Assembly: GCF_014197615.1 (NCBI RefSeq)
Contig: NZ_JACIFY010000007.1
Span: forward strand, 1-64,000
Direction: 5' to 3'
DNA: 64,000 nt
DNA from: Rhizobium esperanzae
GTDB taxonomy: Bacteria > Pseudomonadota > Alphaproteobacteria > Rhizobiales > Rhizobiaceae
Below, piece after piece: positions 9,368-16,996 of the stretch. Below the pieces are notes generated by a model that saw only the letters and a list, made by a program, of their open reading frames with translations, was not told the DNA's origin and ran no database searches. Positions within the stretch are counted from its first letter, which is position 1. Each line of letters opens with the position of its first letter. The position numbers and the translations under genes are program-made.

Positions 9368-9528
9368 CCCCCTCATCTGCCTGCCGGCATCTTCTCCCCG
9401 CTGGGGAGAAGGGACCAAGCCGCACGACCGTCATTCCGACAGCTGAAGTTCGAGAGGGAGCAAGGCGCTGCCACGATTCCGCTTCTCCCCAGCGGGGAGA
9501 AGATGCCCGGCAGGGCAGATGAGGGGGG
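9368..9528. repeat. Palindromic repeat with 46-base arms
   Basis: The left end reads CCCCCTCATCTGCCTGCCGG followed by CATCTTCTCCCCGC, and the right end is its near-perfect reverse complement ending in GGCAGATGAGGGGGG. Between the arms lies a core of about 70 bases with no coding sense. It resembles RIME-like elements but has a different core from the copies at 4953 and 44125. It fills most of the 361-base gap between the reductase gene and the HxlR regulator, where I see no gene. Confidence 0.75.
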
Positions 9529-9631
9529 TGAGAAGCGCCAGCGACGCACGCCTTGAGCGCTAGCGAAAGGCAACTAGCCGATCCCAAATCTCGATCAGGT
9601 GGCAAGTATTGAGCTATTGGCGGCTTAAAAC

Positions 9632-10003
9632 CTAACCCCTTTCATTCCGCTCCCGTGCACTCATGATTTGCGGATGGTTCCGGTCCGCCCAGCCGATCAG
9701 CGCTTTCATCGGGATCAGGAACGAGCGCCCCATCTCCGTCAGCTCATACTCCACCCGCGGCGGAACCTCGGGATAGACGGTGCGGCTGATGAAGCCGTCC
9801 TGTTCAAGATGCCGCAATGTCTTGGAGAGCATCTGTTTCGAAATGTCGCCGATCTCGCGCAGCAACTCGTTGAAGCGTTTCTTCTCGTGCTCAAGCGCTT
9901 CGAGGGTGAGCAGGCTCCATTGATCGCCGATGCGATCGAGCACGCCTCTGATCGGGCAGCCGGCGCCGGGCTGTTGTTTCGGCTCGTCCGTTTCTCCAGG
10001 CAT
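9632..10003 (-). CDS. HxlR-family transcriptional regulator
   Basis: This 123-residue protein is a winged-helix regulator of the HxlR family. The N-terminal cysteine in GAGCPIRGVLDRIGDQWS and the helix-turn-helix/wing segment ISKQMLSKTLRHLEQDGFI are typical. HxlR proteins often sense electrophiles or redox state through that cysteine. I chose the ATG at 10003 because AAGGAGAGGAC lies directly upstream; a longer start at 10039 has none. It is divergent from the NTF2-like gene at 10141, its probable target. Confidence 0.85.
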   Translation of the reverse strand: MPGETDEPKQQPGAGCPIRGVLDRIGDQWSLLTLEALEHEKKRFNELLREIGDISKQMLSKTLRHLEQDGFISRTVYPEVPPRVEYELTEMGRSFLIPMKALIGWADRNHPQIMSARERNERG

Positions 10004-10140
10004 GTCCTCTCCTTGGTCACCGCAGGCTGACCTTGCCACAAAAACCTGCCTTCTTGCCGGGCATGGCGAGGTTTCATAGACCTGCTCTCATAGTCTGCTT
10101 TTTAGACTAGATCGCTGATCCATACCAAGGAGCTTGATGC

Positions 10141-10605
10141 ATGAGATTTCAATCGCTTTTCGCCCTCGCCATTCTGGCTGGCATTGCCGCGCCGTCAGGC
10201 GCTTTCGCTGAATCGGCCGCCCGCGACTTGAAGGTCGAGGAAGCCAACCGCAAGCTGGTGGTGGAATTCTACGACAAGTTCTTCAACAAGCACGATATTG
10301 CGGCCGCCTCGGTCATCGCGGACGATTACCGGCAGCACAATCCGCAGGTTCCCGACGGCAAGCAGCCGCTCATTTCCTTCTTCACCGGCTTCTTCAAGGA
10401 CAATGCCCAATCGAAGGCGGAGATCGTCCGCAGTGCCGCCGATGGCGATCTCGTCTGGCTGCATGTGCACGCGACGAATGGTGTCAGCGATCTCGGCGAG
10501 GCCGTCATCGATATTTTCCGCGTCAAGGACGGCAAGATCGTCGAGCACTGGGACGTGATCCAGCCCGTTCCGAAAGAGGCGGCCAACAAGAATACGATGT
10601 TCTGA
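10141..10605 (+). CDS. Secreted SnoaL/NTF2-like protein
   Basis: This 154-residue protein has a signal peptide (residues 1-23, AFA cleavage) and a SnoaL-like NTF2 fold (EFYDKFFNKHDIAAASVIADDYRQHNP). The C-terminal part, VKDGKIVEHWDVIQPVP, is the family's closing strand motif. NTF2-like domains are catalytic or ligand binding, and the ligand here is unknown. It should be exported to the periplasm. It is divergent from the HxlR regulator with a 137-base gap and is followed by a hairpin. Confidence 0.8.
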   Translation: MRFQSLFALAILAGIAAPSGAFAESAARDLKVEEANRKLVVEFYDKFFNKHDIAAASVIADDYRQHNPQVPDGKQPLISFFTGFFKDNAQSKAEIVRSAADGDLVWLHVHATNGVSDLGEAVIDIFRVKDGKIVEHWDVIQPVPKEAANKNTMF

Positions 10606-10612
10606 ATTCAAC

Positions 10613-10633
10613 GGGCCGGCTTCCGGCCGGCCC
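10613..10633. terminator. Convergent hairpin terminator
   Basis: An 8-base-pair stem, GGGCCGGC with GCCGGCCC, encloses a five-base loop. It lies between the stop of the NTF2-like gene and the stop of the TetR gene and probably terminates both. Confidence 0.55.
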
Positions 10634-10639
10634 TATGAT

Positions 10640-11245
10640 TTACGCCCATTGGGCTTTCAGTATTTCCGGCAGCAGCCTTTTGCGAAAGTCCTCATCGTGG
10701 TTGCCCTGGAGCGCGAAGTGCATCTTGTCTTCCAGGGCGAGATAGGCGATGCCGTGGGCGGTGGACCAGGCGGCAAAGATCGGGGCGAGGTTCCGCGCTT
10801 CCAAGAGTGCCTCCAGAGTCGTGCCGTTGACCCGCGCGATGGCTTCGGCGAAAGGCCAAAGAGCCCGTTTGCTCGTTTCTTCGTAAACGGGGTTCGTGCG
10901 GTTGACGAGATCCTTGCGGAACATCAGACGGAACCGGCCGGGATGGTCGAGCGCGAAGGCGACATAGGCCGCGGCCAGGGCGCGCATCCTTGCGGCCGGC
11001 GTTCCGTCATCCTCTGCCTCACCGAGATAGCGGGCCAGTTCCTCGTAGCCCAAAATCGCAACTTCGGTCAGCAGGCCCGATGCGCTGCCGAAATGGTGCG
11101 CGGGCGCTCCCGGTGAGACGCCGGCCCGTCTCGCCGCATCGCGCAATGAAAACCCCTCTATGCCGTTTTCTCTCAGGATATCGTCGGTGGCGGTGATCAG
11201 CGCCTGCCTCAGCTCCCCGTGATGATAGCCCCGTTTTTCAGACAC
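10640..11245 (-). CDS. TetR/AcrR-family regulator
   Basis: This protein of about 201 residues has the TetR N-terminal helix-turn-helix (EGFSLRDAARRAGVSPGAPA, preceded by KRGYHHGELRQALI) and a C-terminal ligand domain of the TetR_C_33-like type (AAAYVAFALDHPGRFRLMFR). I chose the GTG at 11245, giving the family-like N-terminus VSEKRGYHHG, with GGAG 7 bases upstream; an ATG at 11275 is possible. It is divergent from the SDR gene. The 100-base gap between them carries two copies of a direct repeat that could be its operator. Confidence 0.85.
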   Translation of the reverse strand: MSEKRGYHHGELRQALITATDDILRENGIEGFSLRDAARRAGVSPGAPAHHFGSASGLLTEVAILGYEELARYLGEAEDDGTPAARMRALAAAYVAFALDHPGRFRLMFRKDLVNRTNPVYEETSKRALWPFAEAIARVNGTTLEALLEARNLAPIFAAWSTAHGIAYLALEDKMHFALQGNHDEDFRKRLLPEILKAQWA

Positions 11246-11272
11246 TCCAGCGCTCCATAATTTTTCGCACCA

Positions 11273-11326
11273 CATCTATACAGCGTTCAAATTGACGTCT
11301 ATATACGCATCTTAACACTGTTCAAA
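11273..11326. promoter_or_regulatory. Direct-repeat candidate operator, TetR/SDR
   Basis: CATCTATACAGCGTTCAAA at 11273-11291 and CATCTTAACACTGTTCAAA at 11308-11326 match at 15 of 19 positions, with starts 35 bases apart. They lie in the divergent control region between the TetR gene and the SDR gene. A TTGACG hexamer at 11292-11297 lies between them. A repressor site for the adjacent TetR protein is the simplest reading. This is inference only. Confidence 0.45.
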
Positions 11327-11346
11327 ATAGGATGCAAAGAACTACG

Positions 11347-12165
11347 ATGTCGAAAAAAACCGCTTTGATCACCGGTGCCTCCTCGGGCATCGGCAATGCC
11401 ACGACCCGGAAACTGCTGCAGGAGGGCTACCGGGTCTATGTGGCCGCACGCCGCGTCGAGCAGATGCAGGATCTTGTGCAGCGCGGCGCCGTCGCCGTCC
11501 CGCTGGATCTCACTAAGGACGAGGAGATCGTGGCGGCGGTCGAACGGATCGTCGCAGAATGCGGCTCGATCGATATTCTCATCAACAATGCCGGTTACGG
11601 CTCTTACGGGGCGATCGAAGATGTCCCGGTCGACGAAGGCCGCCGGCAGTTCGAGGTGAACCTCTTCGGGCTTGCCCGGCTGACGCAACTCGTCCTGCCG
11701 AAAATGCGCGAGAACAAGTTCGGAAAAATCGTCAACATCACCTCGATCGGCGGCAAGATCTACACGCCGTTCGGCGGCTGGTATCATGCGACGAAGCACG
11801 CGCTCGAAGGCTGGTCGGATACGCTTCGCCTGGAAACCCGAGCCTTCGGGATAGACGTCGTCATTGTCGAGCCGGGCGGCGTCAAAACGGAATGGGGGCA
11901 TATCGCCGCCGACAATCTGAGGAAAACGTCAGGCGGCGGCGCCTATGCCAAGGCAGCCAATCATACCGCGGCCAGCATGCATGAAATCTATTCCGGCTCA
12001 CGGCTGTCGGACCCCGCCGTCGTGGCGGCCACCATTCTGAAAGCCATCACCGCAGCCAGGCCCAAAACCCGGTATCATACCGGATACATGGCAGGTCCGG
12101 TCTTGTGGCTGCGCCGCTGGCTCAGTGACCGGATGTTCGATCGCATCATCACGTCGATGGTCTGA
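11347..12165 (+). CDS. Short-chain dehydrogenase/reductase
   Basis: This 272-residue classical SDR has the cofactor motif TGASSGIG at residues 9-16, the NNAG motif (ILINNAGYGSYG) and the active-site pair in YHATKHALEG. A hydrophobic C-terminal segment (GPVLWLRRWLSDRMFDRII) is shared with SDRs often annotated oxidoreductase/retinol dehydrogenase-like. The substrate is unknown. I chose the ATG at 11347, giving MSKKTALITG; an in-frame ATG at 11332 adds five residues. It is divergent from the TetR gene and probably controlled by it. Confidence 0.85.
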   Translation: MSKKTALITGASSGIGNATTRKLLQEGYRVYVAARRVEQMQDLVQRGAVAVPLDLTKDEEIVAAVERIVAECGSIDILINNAGYGSYGAIEDVPVDEGRRQFEVNLFGLARLTQLVLPKMRENKFGKIVNITSIGGKIYTPFGGWYHATKHALEGWSDTLRLETRAFGIDVVIVEPGGVKTEWGHIAADNLRKTSGGGAYAKAANHTAASMHEIYSGSRLSDPAVVAATILKAITAARPKTRYHTGYMAGPVLWLRRWLSDRMFDRIITSMV

Positions 12166-12198
12166 ACGGCAGACGAAGATCCTTAATATGCGGGCGAC

Positions 12199-12220
12199 GG
12201 GGCCGGCTCGCGCCGGCCCC
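12199..12220. terminator. Convergent GC-rich hairpin
   Basis: A 9-base-pair perfect stem, GGGGCCGGC with GCCGGCCCC, encloses a TCGC loop. It lies between the convergent SDR and DUF1868 genes. It probably acts on both strands; no strong T run follows. Confidence 0.55.
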
Positions 12221-12234
12221 GCCATTGCTTATTG

Positions 12235-12969
12235 TCAGCCGCCAGTCGCTCGGCTCTGCAGGAAAAACTGCCGATTGAAAGCGAACATGTCGGCGAAGCG
12301 GCAGAATTCCGGGGCGCCGAGTTCGAATTCCGCCGGCAGGCGGGGGAGGAGTTCGTACAGCAGCGCCGAAAGCGCGGCCCGCTGCTCCTCATCGGGATGG
12401 CGGATCAGATAGGCGATGCTGAGGTGGAAGACATAGTCCTCATGCCTGGGGTGGCGGAGCTGAAGCAGGTCCGACAGCCGGTCGCGCGCCTGTCTGAGAT
12501 GCGTTTCCTCGGTGCTCTCAGCCGCGAGCTTGAGCGCGATGCCGTTCTTGAGCGGCTGCCAGCCGGCGATGCGCAGGCGGTAGGGAGGCTCACTGCCGAG
12601 ATTGAAGGCGGAGAGCTTTTCTGCGAAAAGCGCATCGCATTCCGCGAGGGTCGCGTCGAGGCCGAGATCGGCGGGCCAGAAGCCCGGCCGACGGACCTGG
12701 TCGCAGACGCCTTCGAACACGGTCATGTGCCAGCTCGAGGGTGGCAGCAGCGTGTAGAGGCCGGCGAGATCGCTTTGCTCCAGCGCGCTGTAAAGGCCCG
12801 ATAGCGCGGCGTAGAGCCTGCTCGCCGGTGAGAGATGACAGATGATCGTATTGCCGGGAAAGGCCCGCACGCTGCCATCGAGATTGAATTTGGTATGGAC
12901 GCCGGTGGGATAGGCGGGATAAGCGCCAGCCGATGGCTGACGCTCCTGATGCTCGTGAGATTGCTGCAT
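12235..12969 (-). CDS. DUF1868 protein, 2H phosphoesterase fold
   Basis: This 244-residue protein matches my recollection of the DUF1868 family. Two His-x-Ser/Thr motifs define the 2H phosphoesterase superfamily: HMT in SSWHMTVFEG and HLS in FHLSIAYLIRHP. Members of that superfamily open 2',3'-cyclic phosphates or related cyclic phosphodiesters in RNA or small molecules. No signal peptide is seen, so it is cytoplasmic. It is the last gene of the minus-strand ABC importer operon, 20 bases after the binding-protein gene. That position suggests it acts on the imported compound. The function is inferred from the fold only. Confidence 0.75.
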   Translation of the reverse strand: MQQSHEHQERQPSAGAYPAYPTGVHTKFNLDGSVRAFPGNTIICHLSPASRLYAALSGLYSALEQSDLAGLYTLLPPSSWHMTVFEGVCDQVRRPGFWPADLGLDATLAECDALFAEKLSAFNLGSEPPYRLRIAGWQPLKNGIALKLAAESTEETHLRQARDRLSDLLQLRHPRHEDYVFHLSIAYLIRHPDEEQRAALSALLYELLPRLPAEFELGAPEFCRFADMFAFNRQFFLQSRATGG

Positions 12970-12989
12970 GATATCGAATTGTTCCCGGA

Positions 12990-14081
12990 TTACTGGCCCA
13001 TGACGACCTTTTCGAGGAACTGCGCCGTGACGGCGTCGGCTTGCTTGACCGGCAGCCAGTCCACGGCATTGGCGCGCTGCTCGGTCGGCACGCCGCCTGG
13101 AACGGCGGTCGCGCCGCTGTTGACGGGCGCCGAGCCCATCTCCTTGGAAAGCATCGTCTGGGTTTCGGCCGAGGTCAGCCAGTCGACAAAGAGAAGTGCA
13201 GCAGCCTTGTGCCTGGCGTTGGCGGGGACGCCGACGATATTGCCGCCGCCGGGCATGCCGAACTTCGGAATGTAGAACTTCATGCGCTTGTCGACCTCGC
13301 CCTTCTGCTGCAGGCCGGCGAGGTGGTCTTCCCAGGCCGAGACGATCTGGAATTCGCCGCCGTTGAGGCGGGTCAGGCTATCGGCGTTGGAGGCGGTGAA
13401 GCCGTAATTCGCCTTGTTGGCGGCAAACCAGTCCCAAGCGGCCTGGAAATTGCCGGCTTCGATATCTTCCGGCTTGACGGTCGAGCGGACGACAGTTTGG
13501 AGGAAGGCCTTGCCGGCGCCGCCGCCGCGCGTATCGTTGAAGGCGAAGGCCTGAGGGTTCTCCTTGATCCATTTGGTGAGGTCGTCGAAGCTCTGCGGCA
13601 GCTTCGCTTCGTCGACCTGGGTCGGATCGTAGGCAAGCCCGGTCTGGTTGCCCCAGAAGGCGACCGCATAACCCTTGCCGTCGCCGCCGTTGATCTTGGT
13701 GCGCAGCTTGGAATAACCGGGCAGGATATCGAGCGGGCCGTAGAAATAGGCGGTGACGTCGAACTTCGGCAACTGATCGCCGCCGAGCGACATCACATCG
13801 ATATCGCCTTCGGCGCGGTCGCGTTCGGCGAGGAATTTGTTCTGGTTGCCGTCGGAAGTGCCGTCGGGAATGGTGACCTTGATCCCGTATTTCTCTTCGA
13901 AGCCCTTGCTCAGTTCACGGAAGCGCGGCTGGAGGAACCAGTTGTACCAGACGACCTCGCCTTCCTGCTTGGCCTGGGCGACGATGTCGTTCCACGGCTT
14001 CTTCAGAAGGTCGTCGGCCGCTGCGGCGGGGGTGGCGAAGGCGGCCGCTGCGATCAGCAGCGGGATCAGGCGTTGTGACAT
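12990..14081 (-). CDS. ABC importer substrate-binding protein, YnjB-like
   Basis: This 363-residue periplasmic protein has a signal peptide (residues 1-21, ending AAAA before DDLLKKPWNDIV). The mature part is a family 1 extracellular solute-binding protein resembling E. coli YnjB and spermidine/thiamine-type binding proteins (GEVVWYNWFLQPRFRELSK, FWGNQTGLAYDP, NIVGVPANARHK). I chose the ATG at 14081 because GGAGC lies 7 bases upstream and the longer ORF start would spoil the signal peptide. The ligand is unknown. It follows the two permease genes and precedes the DUF1868 gene. Confidence 0.85.
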   Translation of the reverse strand: MSQRLIPLLIAAAAFATPAAAADDLLKKPWNDIVAQAKQEGEVVWYNWFLQPRFRELSKGFEEKYGIKVTIPDGTSDGNQNKFLAERDRAEGDIDVMSLGGDQLPKFDVTAYFYGPLDILPGYSKLRTKINGGDGKGYAVAFWGNQTGLAYDPTQVDEAKLPQSFDDLTKWIKENPQAFAFNDTRGGGAGKAFLQTVVRSTVKPEDIEAGNFQAAWDWFAANKANYGFTASNADSLTRLNGGEFQIVSAWEDHLAGLQQKGEVDKRMKFYIPKFGMPGGGNIVGVPANARHKAAALLFVDWLTSAETQTMLSKEMGSAPVNSGATAVPGGVPTEQRANAVDWLPVKQADAVTAQFLEKVVMGQ

Positions 14082-14113
14082 GCGATTGCTCCGATGGTTG
14101 GACTGGATGGACC

Positions 14114-14938
14114 TCATCCCTTGCCGCCATGCGTGACGGCGCCATTGCTCTTCAGCAGCCGTTCGAAGAGAAGCATCAGGATGATGTTGGGGACGACCAG
14201 GATCAGCGACACGACTGCCGCATTCGGCCGGATGAAATTATAGCCAAGATAGGAATAGAGGATCGTCGGGACGGTGGTGAAATCGGGCGAACCGAGCACG
14301 AAGGACAGCGCGAATTCTTCGATGCTCTGGATGAAGACGATGACGAGGGCTGCGAGGATGCCGGGTTTGAGCACCGGCAGATAGGCGGCGGAAAAGCGGG
14401 TGAAGCGGCCGGCGCCGAGATCGCGCGCCGCGTCGATCAGATCCTGGCGAACGAGCGAATAGGAGACGGAGAGAATGCGGATCGCATAGGGCAGGAAGAG
14501 AACGGTGTGGCCGACCACGATGCCTACGAATTTGTTGTAGATGCCGATCCGGTTCAAAAGTGCGGTAAAGAACAGCGCGATGACGAAGCCCGGCAGCACG
14601 AGCGGCAGCAGCGCGATGAATTGCGCGACCGATTTGCCCGGAAATTCCAGGCGGCCGAAGGCATAGGCTGTGGGGGCGGCAAGGATCAGCGTTGCGCAGG
14701 CGACGATCGGCGCCAGCATATAGCTGTTGGCGATGGCGACCGCGAGATTGGTCGTCTCCCACATTTCGCTCCAGCGGCGGAAGGAGAGCTTCTGCGGCAG
14801 GAGATCGGGATAGCTCCAGGCCTTGTCGGGATCGACGAGCGACCAGAGCACGGCCATGCCGAAGGGAACGACGAGCCAGACGATCAGCACCAGGCCGAGC
14901 AGGATGGCGAGCAGGCGGTTCCAGGATTTTCCCGACAT
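14114..14938 (-). CDS. ABC importer permease, PotC-like
   Basis: This 274-residue protein has six predicted membrane segments and the permease EAA-type motif DLIDAARDLGAGRFTRF. It pairs with the adjacent permease as the transmembrane half of an importer of the spermidine/thiamine/phosphonate class. The ATG overlaps the upstream permease's TGA (ATGA), which fixes this start and discards the longer open frame reaching 15046. Confidence 0.85.
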   Translation of the reverse strand: MSGKSWNRLLAILLGLVLIVWLVVPFGMAVLWSLVDPDKAWSYPDLLPQKLSFRRWSEMWETTNLAVAIANSYMLAPIVACATLILAAPTAYAFGRLEFPGKSVAQFIALLPLVLPGFVIALFFTALLNRIGIYNKFVGIVVGHTVLFLPYAIRILSVSYSLVRQDLIDAARDLGAGRFTRFSAAYLPVLKPGILAALVIVFIQSIEEFALSFVLGSPDFTTVPTILYSYLGYNFIRPNAAVVSLILVVPNIILMLLFERLLKSNGAVTHGGKG

Positions 14939-15813
14939 CACGCTCTCCTGCCGCCAAAGAGGATGTGGGCTGCCGCCGCCAGCAGCAGCGAACCGAAAAG
15001 GGCCGTGGCCATCAGGACGATCGCGACGACGGCCGCCTCGTTCCATTGGCCGAACTCATGCTGGACCGTGTACATGTACTGGGCGAGCGAGCTGACGCTG
15101 GTGGGGCCGGCGATCACCTGGAAGGAATAATCGCCGGCCGTCCCGATGAAGATGATGACGAGCGCTGCCTGCATGGCTTTCAGCGTCAGCGGCAAAATGA
15201 TCTTGCGAAAGCGCGCCCATGCGCCGGCGCCGAGATCGCGGGCGGCGTCGAGCAGGTCGGTGTGGATGGAGCGCACCGCGCCGCCGAGCAGCAGCAAGGC
15301 GAAGGGCATGTTCTTCCAGACCTGCAGCAGCATGACGCCGGCGCCGTAGCGGTCGTTCTGCATCCGGAAGGGCTTGGCGATCAGCCTGAGCCCGAGAAGC
15401 GCCTCATTGACGAAGCCGTGGAAGGCGATGAGGTTGACGAAGAGGAAGGCGACGACGAGGCCCGGCACCATCATCGGCGCCTTGATCAGCGCGCTGAGCG
15501 TCAGCGAGCCGGGAAAGGGATTGCGCAGCCAGAGCGCAAGCGGATAGGCGAGCGCCACCGAGAGGATCGCCGAGACCAGCGCGATCTTCAGCGAATAGAG
15601 CACGGAGGCCGCAAGCAGCGGACTGGCGAGCTGTTTCGCCCAGAATTCCAGCGAGAAGCCGCTTACGCCGGCGAAGTTGAAGTAGCCGAAGGACTGGGCG
15701 ACGGCCATGCCGAGCACGGTTCCCACGAGAAGGATGATCGGCCCGATGCCGGTCGCAAGCAGCAGGCCGATGAAGACGGCCCGCTTCCAGTTGCTGGCGG
15801 TGCCCGAGATCAC
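14938..15813 (-). CDS. ABC importer permease, PotB-like
   Basis: This 291-residue membrane protein has about six hydrophobic segments and the cytoplasmic loop motif DLLDAARDLGAGAWARFRKI that contacts the ATPase. It starts with GTG at 15813, overlapping the TGA of the ATPase gene (GTGA), and ends in an ATGA overlap with the next permease. The tight overlaps show one translationally coupled operon: ATPase, two permeases, binding protein, 2H phosphoesterase. Confidence 0.85.
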   Translation of the reverse strand: MISGTASNWKRAVFIGLLLATGIGPIILLVGTVLGMAVAQSFGYFNFAGVSGFSLEFWAKQLASPLLAASVLYSLKIALVSAILSVALAYPLALWLRNPFPGSLTLSALIKAPMMVPGLVVAFLFVNLIAFHGFVNEALLGLRLIAKPFRMQNDRYGAGVMLLQVWKNMPFALLLLGGAVRSIHTDLLDAARDLGAGAWARFRKIILPLTLKAMQAALVIIFIGTAGDYSFQVIAGPTSVSSLAQYMYTVQHEFGQWNEAAVVAIVLMATALFGSLLLAAAAHILFGGRRA

Positions 15814-16880
15814 GTCGCCGCCTCCAGGAAACAGAAGCTGGCGGGCGCGACGCGGAGCGTCACGGAAGCGCCGATGGCAAGCGGCCGGCGCGTCTGGATG
15901 CGGTAGGTCGCATCGCTTGCGCCGCTCCTGACGATCACGTCGGTGACGTTGCCCTGGAAGGCCTGGGCGGTGACGACCGCCTGGAAGGTATTGGCTTGCG
16001 GTGCACCAACATCCGAAACGATCTCGGCTGCTTCCGGCCGCCAGCAGACGAAATGGCTCGGCCCCTTGGGATCGACATCCCAGCGGATGTCGAACTCGCC
16101 GAGATCGGCGCGCACACGCCAGGTCGTTTCGCCCGCCAGACCGACGATGTCGGCCTTGAGAATATTCGCCGCACCGATGAAATCCGCGACGAAACGGCTG
16201 GCCGGGCGGTCGTAGATTTCGTCGGGCGCGCCGACCTGCTCGATGCGGCCGCCGTTCAGCACGACGATCCGGTCGGACATTGCGAGCGCCTCAGCCTGAT
16301 CATGGGTGACGTAGATGGCGGTGAAACCGTGTTCGGCCTGCAGCGCACGGATTTCGAAACGCACCTGTTCGCGCAGCTTGGCGTCGAGATTGGAAAGCGG
16401 CTCGTCGAACAGGATCACACCCGGCCGCATGGCCATGGCGCGGGCCAACGCCACGCGCTGCTGCTGACCGCCCGAGAGCGCCGACGGCAGCTTGTCCGCA
16501 TGCGCCTTGAGATCCACCTGTTGCAGGGCCGCCTCCAGCCGCGCGGCGCATTCAGCCTTGCCGGCACCATTCTGCCTGGGACCGAAGAGGATATTTTCCG
16601 CGACACTCATGTGCGGGAAGAGCGCGTAGGACTGGAAGCACATTGCCGTGTTTCGGCGTTCCGGCGGCAGCGCCGTCACGTCTTCCCCATCGATCAGGAA
16701 GCGGCCTGATGTGAGCGGATGAAAACCTGCGATCGCTTTCAAGAGCGTGGTCTTGCCGCATCCCGACGGCCCGAGCAGCGTCAGGAACTCGCCCGACGCG
16801 ACATTGATGCTGATGTCGTCGAGCACTTGGTGCCCGTTCGGGAAGGTCTTGCTCACTCCCTGGATGGACAGGCTCGCCAA
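15810..16880 (-). CDS. ABC importer ATPase, PotA/CysA type
   Basis: This 356-residue ATPase has Walker A GPSGCGKTT, the signature LSGGQQQRVALARAM, Walker B VILFDEPLSNLD and the switch His in YVTHDQAEAL, followed by a C-terminal TOBE-like regulatory domain (residues about 240-356). I chose the TTG at 16880 because GGGAG lies 8 bases upstream; a TTG at 16901 would add seven residues. It is the first gene of the operon, divergent from the ROK regulator across a gap containing an imperfect palindrome. Confidence 0.85.
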   Translation of the reverse strand: MASLSIQGVSKTFPNGHQVLDDISINVASGEFLTLLGPSGCGKTTLLKAIAGFHPLTSGRFLIDGEDVTALPPERRNTAMCFQSYALFPHMSVAENILFGPRQNGAGKAECAARLEAALQQVDLKAHADKLPSALSGGQQQRVALARAMAMRPGVILFDEPLSNLDAKLREQVRFEIRALQAEHGFTAIYVTHDQAEALAMSDRIVVLNGGRIEQVGAPDEIYDRPASRFVADFIGAANILKADIVGLAGETTWRVRADLGEFDIRWDVDPKGPSHFVCWRPEAAEIVSDVGAPQANTFQAVVTAQAFQGNVTDVIVRSGASDATYRIQTRRPLAIGASVTLRVAPASFCFLEAAT

Positions 16881-16905
16881 TGGTTTCTCCCAGATCGCCA
16901 ATTAA

Positions 16906-16944
16906 ATTCACGACGTGCATTTATGTTAAGTGCATGACATGAAT
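16906..16944. promoter_or_regulatory. Imperfect palindrome, candidate ROK operator
   Basis: ATTCACGACGTGCAT (16906-16920) and GTGCATGACATGAAT (16930-16944) form an inverted repeat pairing at 11 of 15 positions around the AT-rich spacer TTATGTTAA. It lies in the control region between the importer operon and its divergent ROK regulator. Size and position fit an operator shared by both promoters. No experiment is implied. Confidence 0.45.
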
Positions 16945-16996
16945 ATGACAACGGCCTATTCTGGGATTCGCCCGTTCTTTTCCGAAAGTTGCTCGC

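Noticed and set aside
14075..15130. Long plus-strand frame of 351 codons
   Set aside because: It lies opposite two clear permease genes and is composed of acidic and basic low-complexity runs typical of antisense of membrane proteins.
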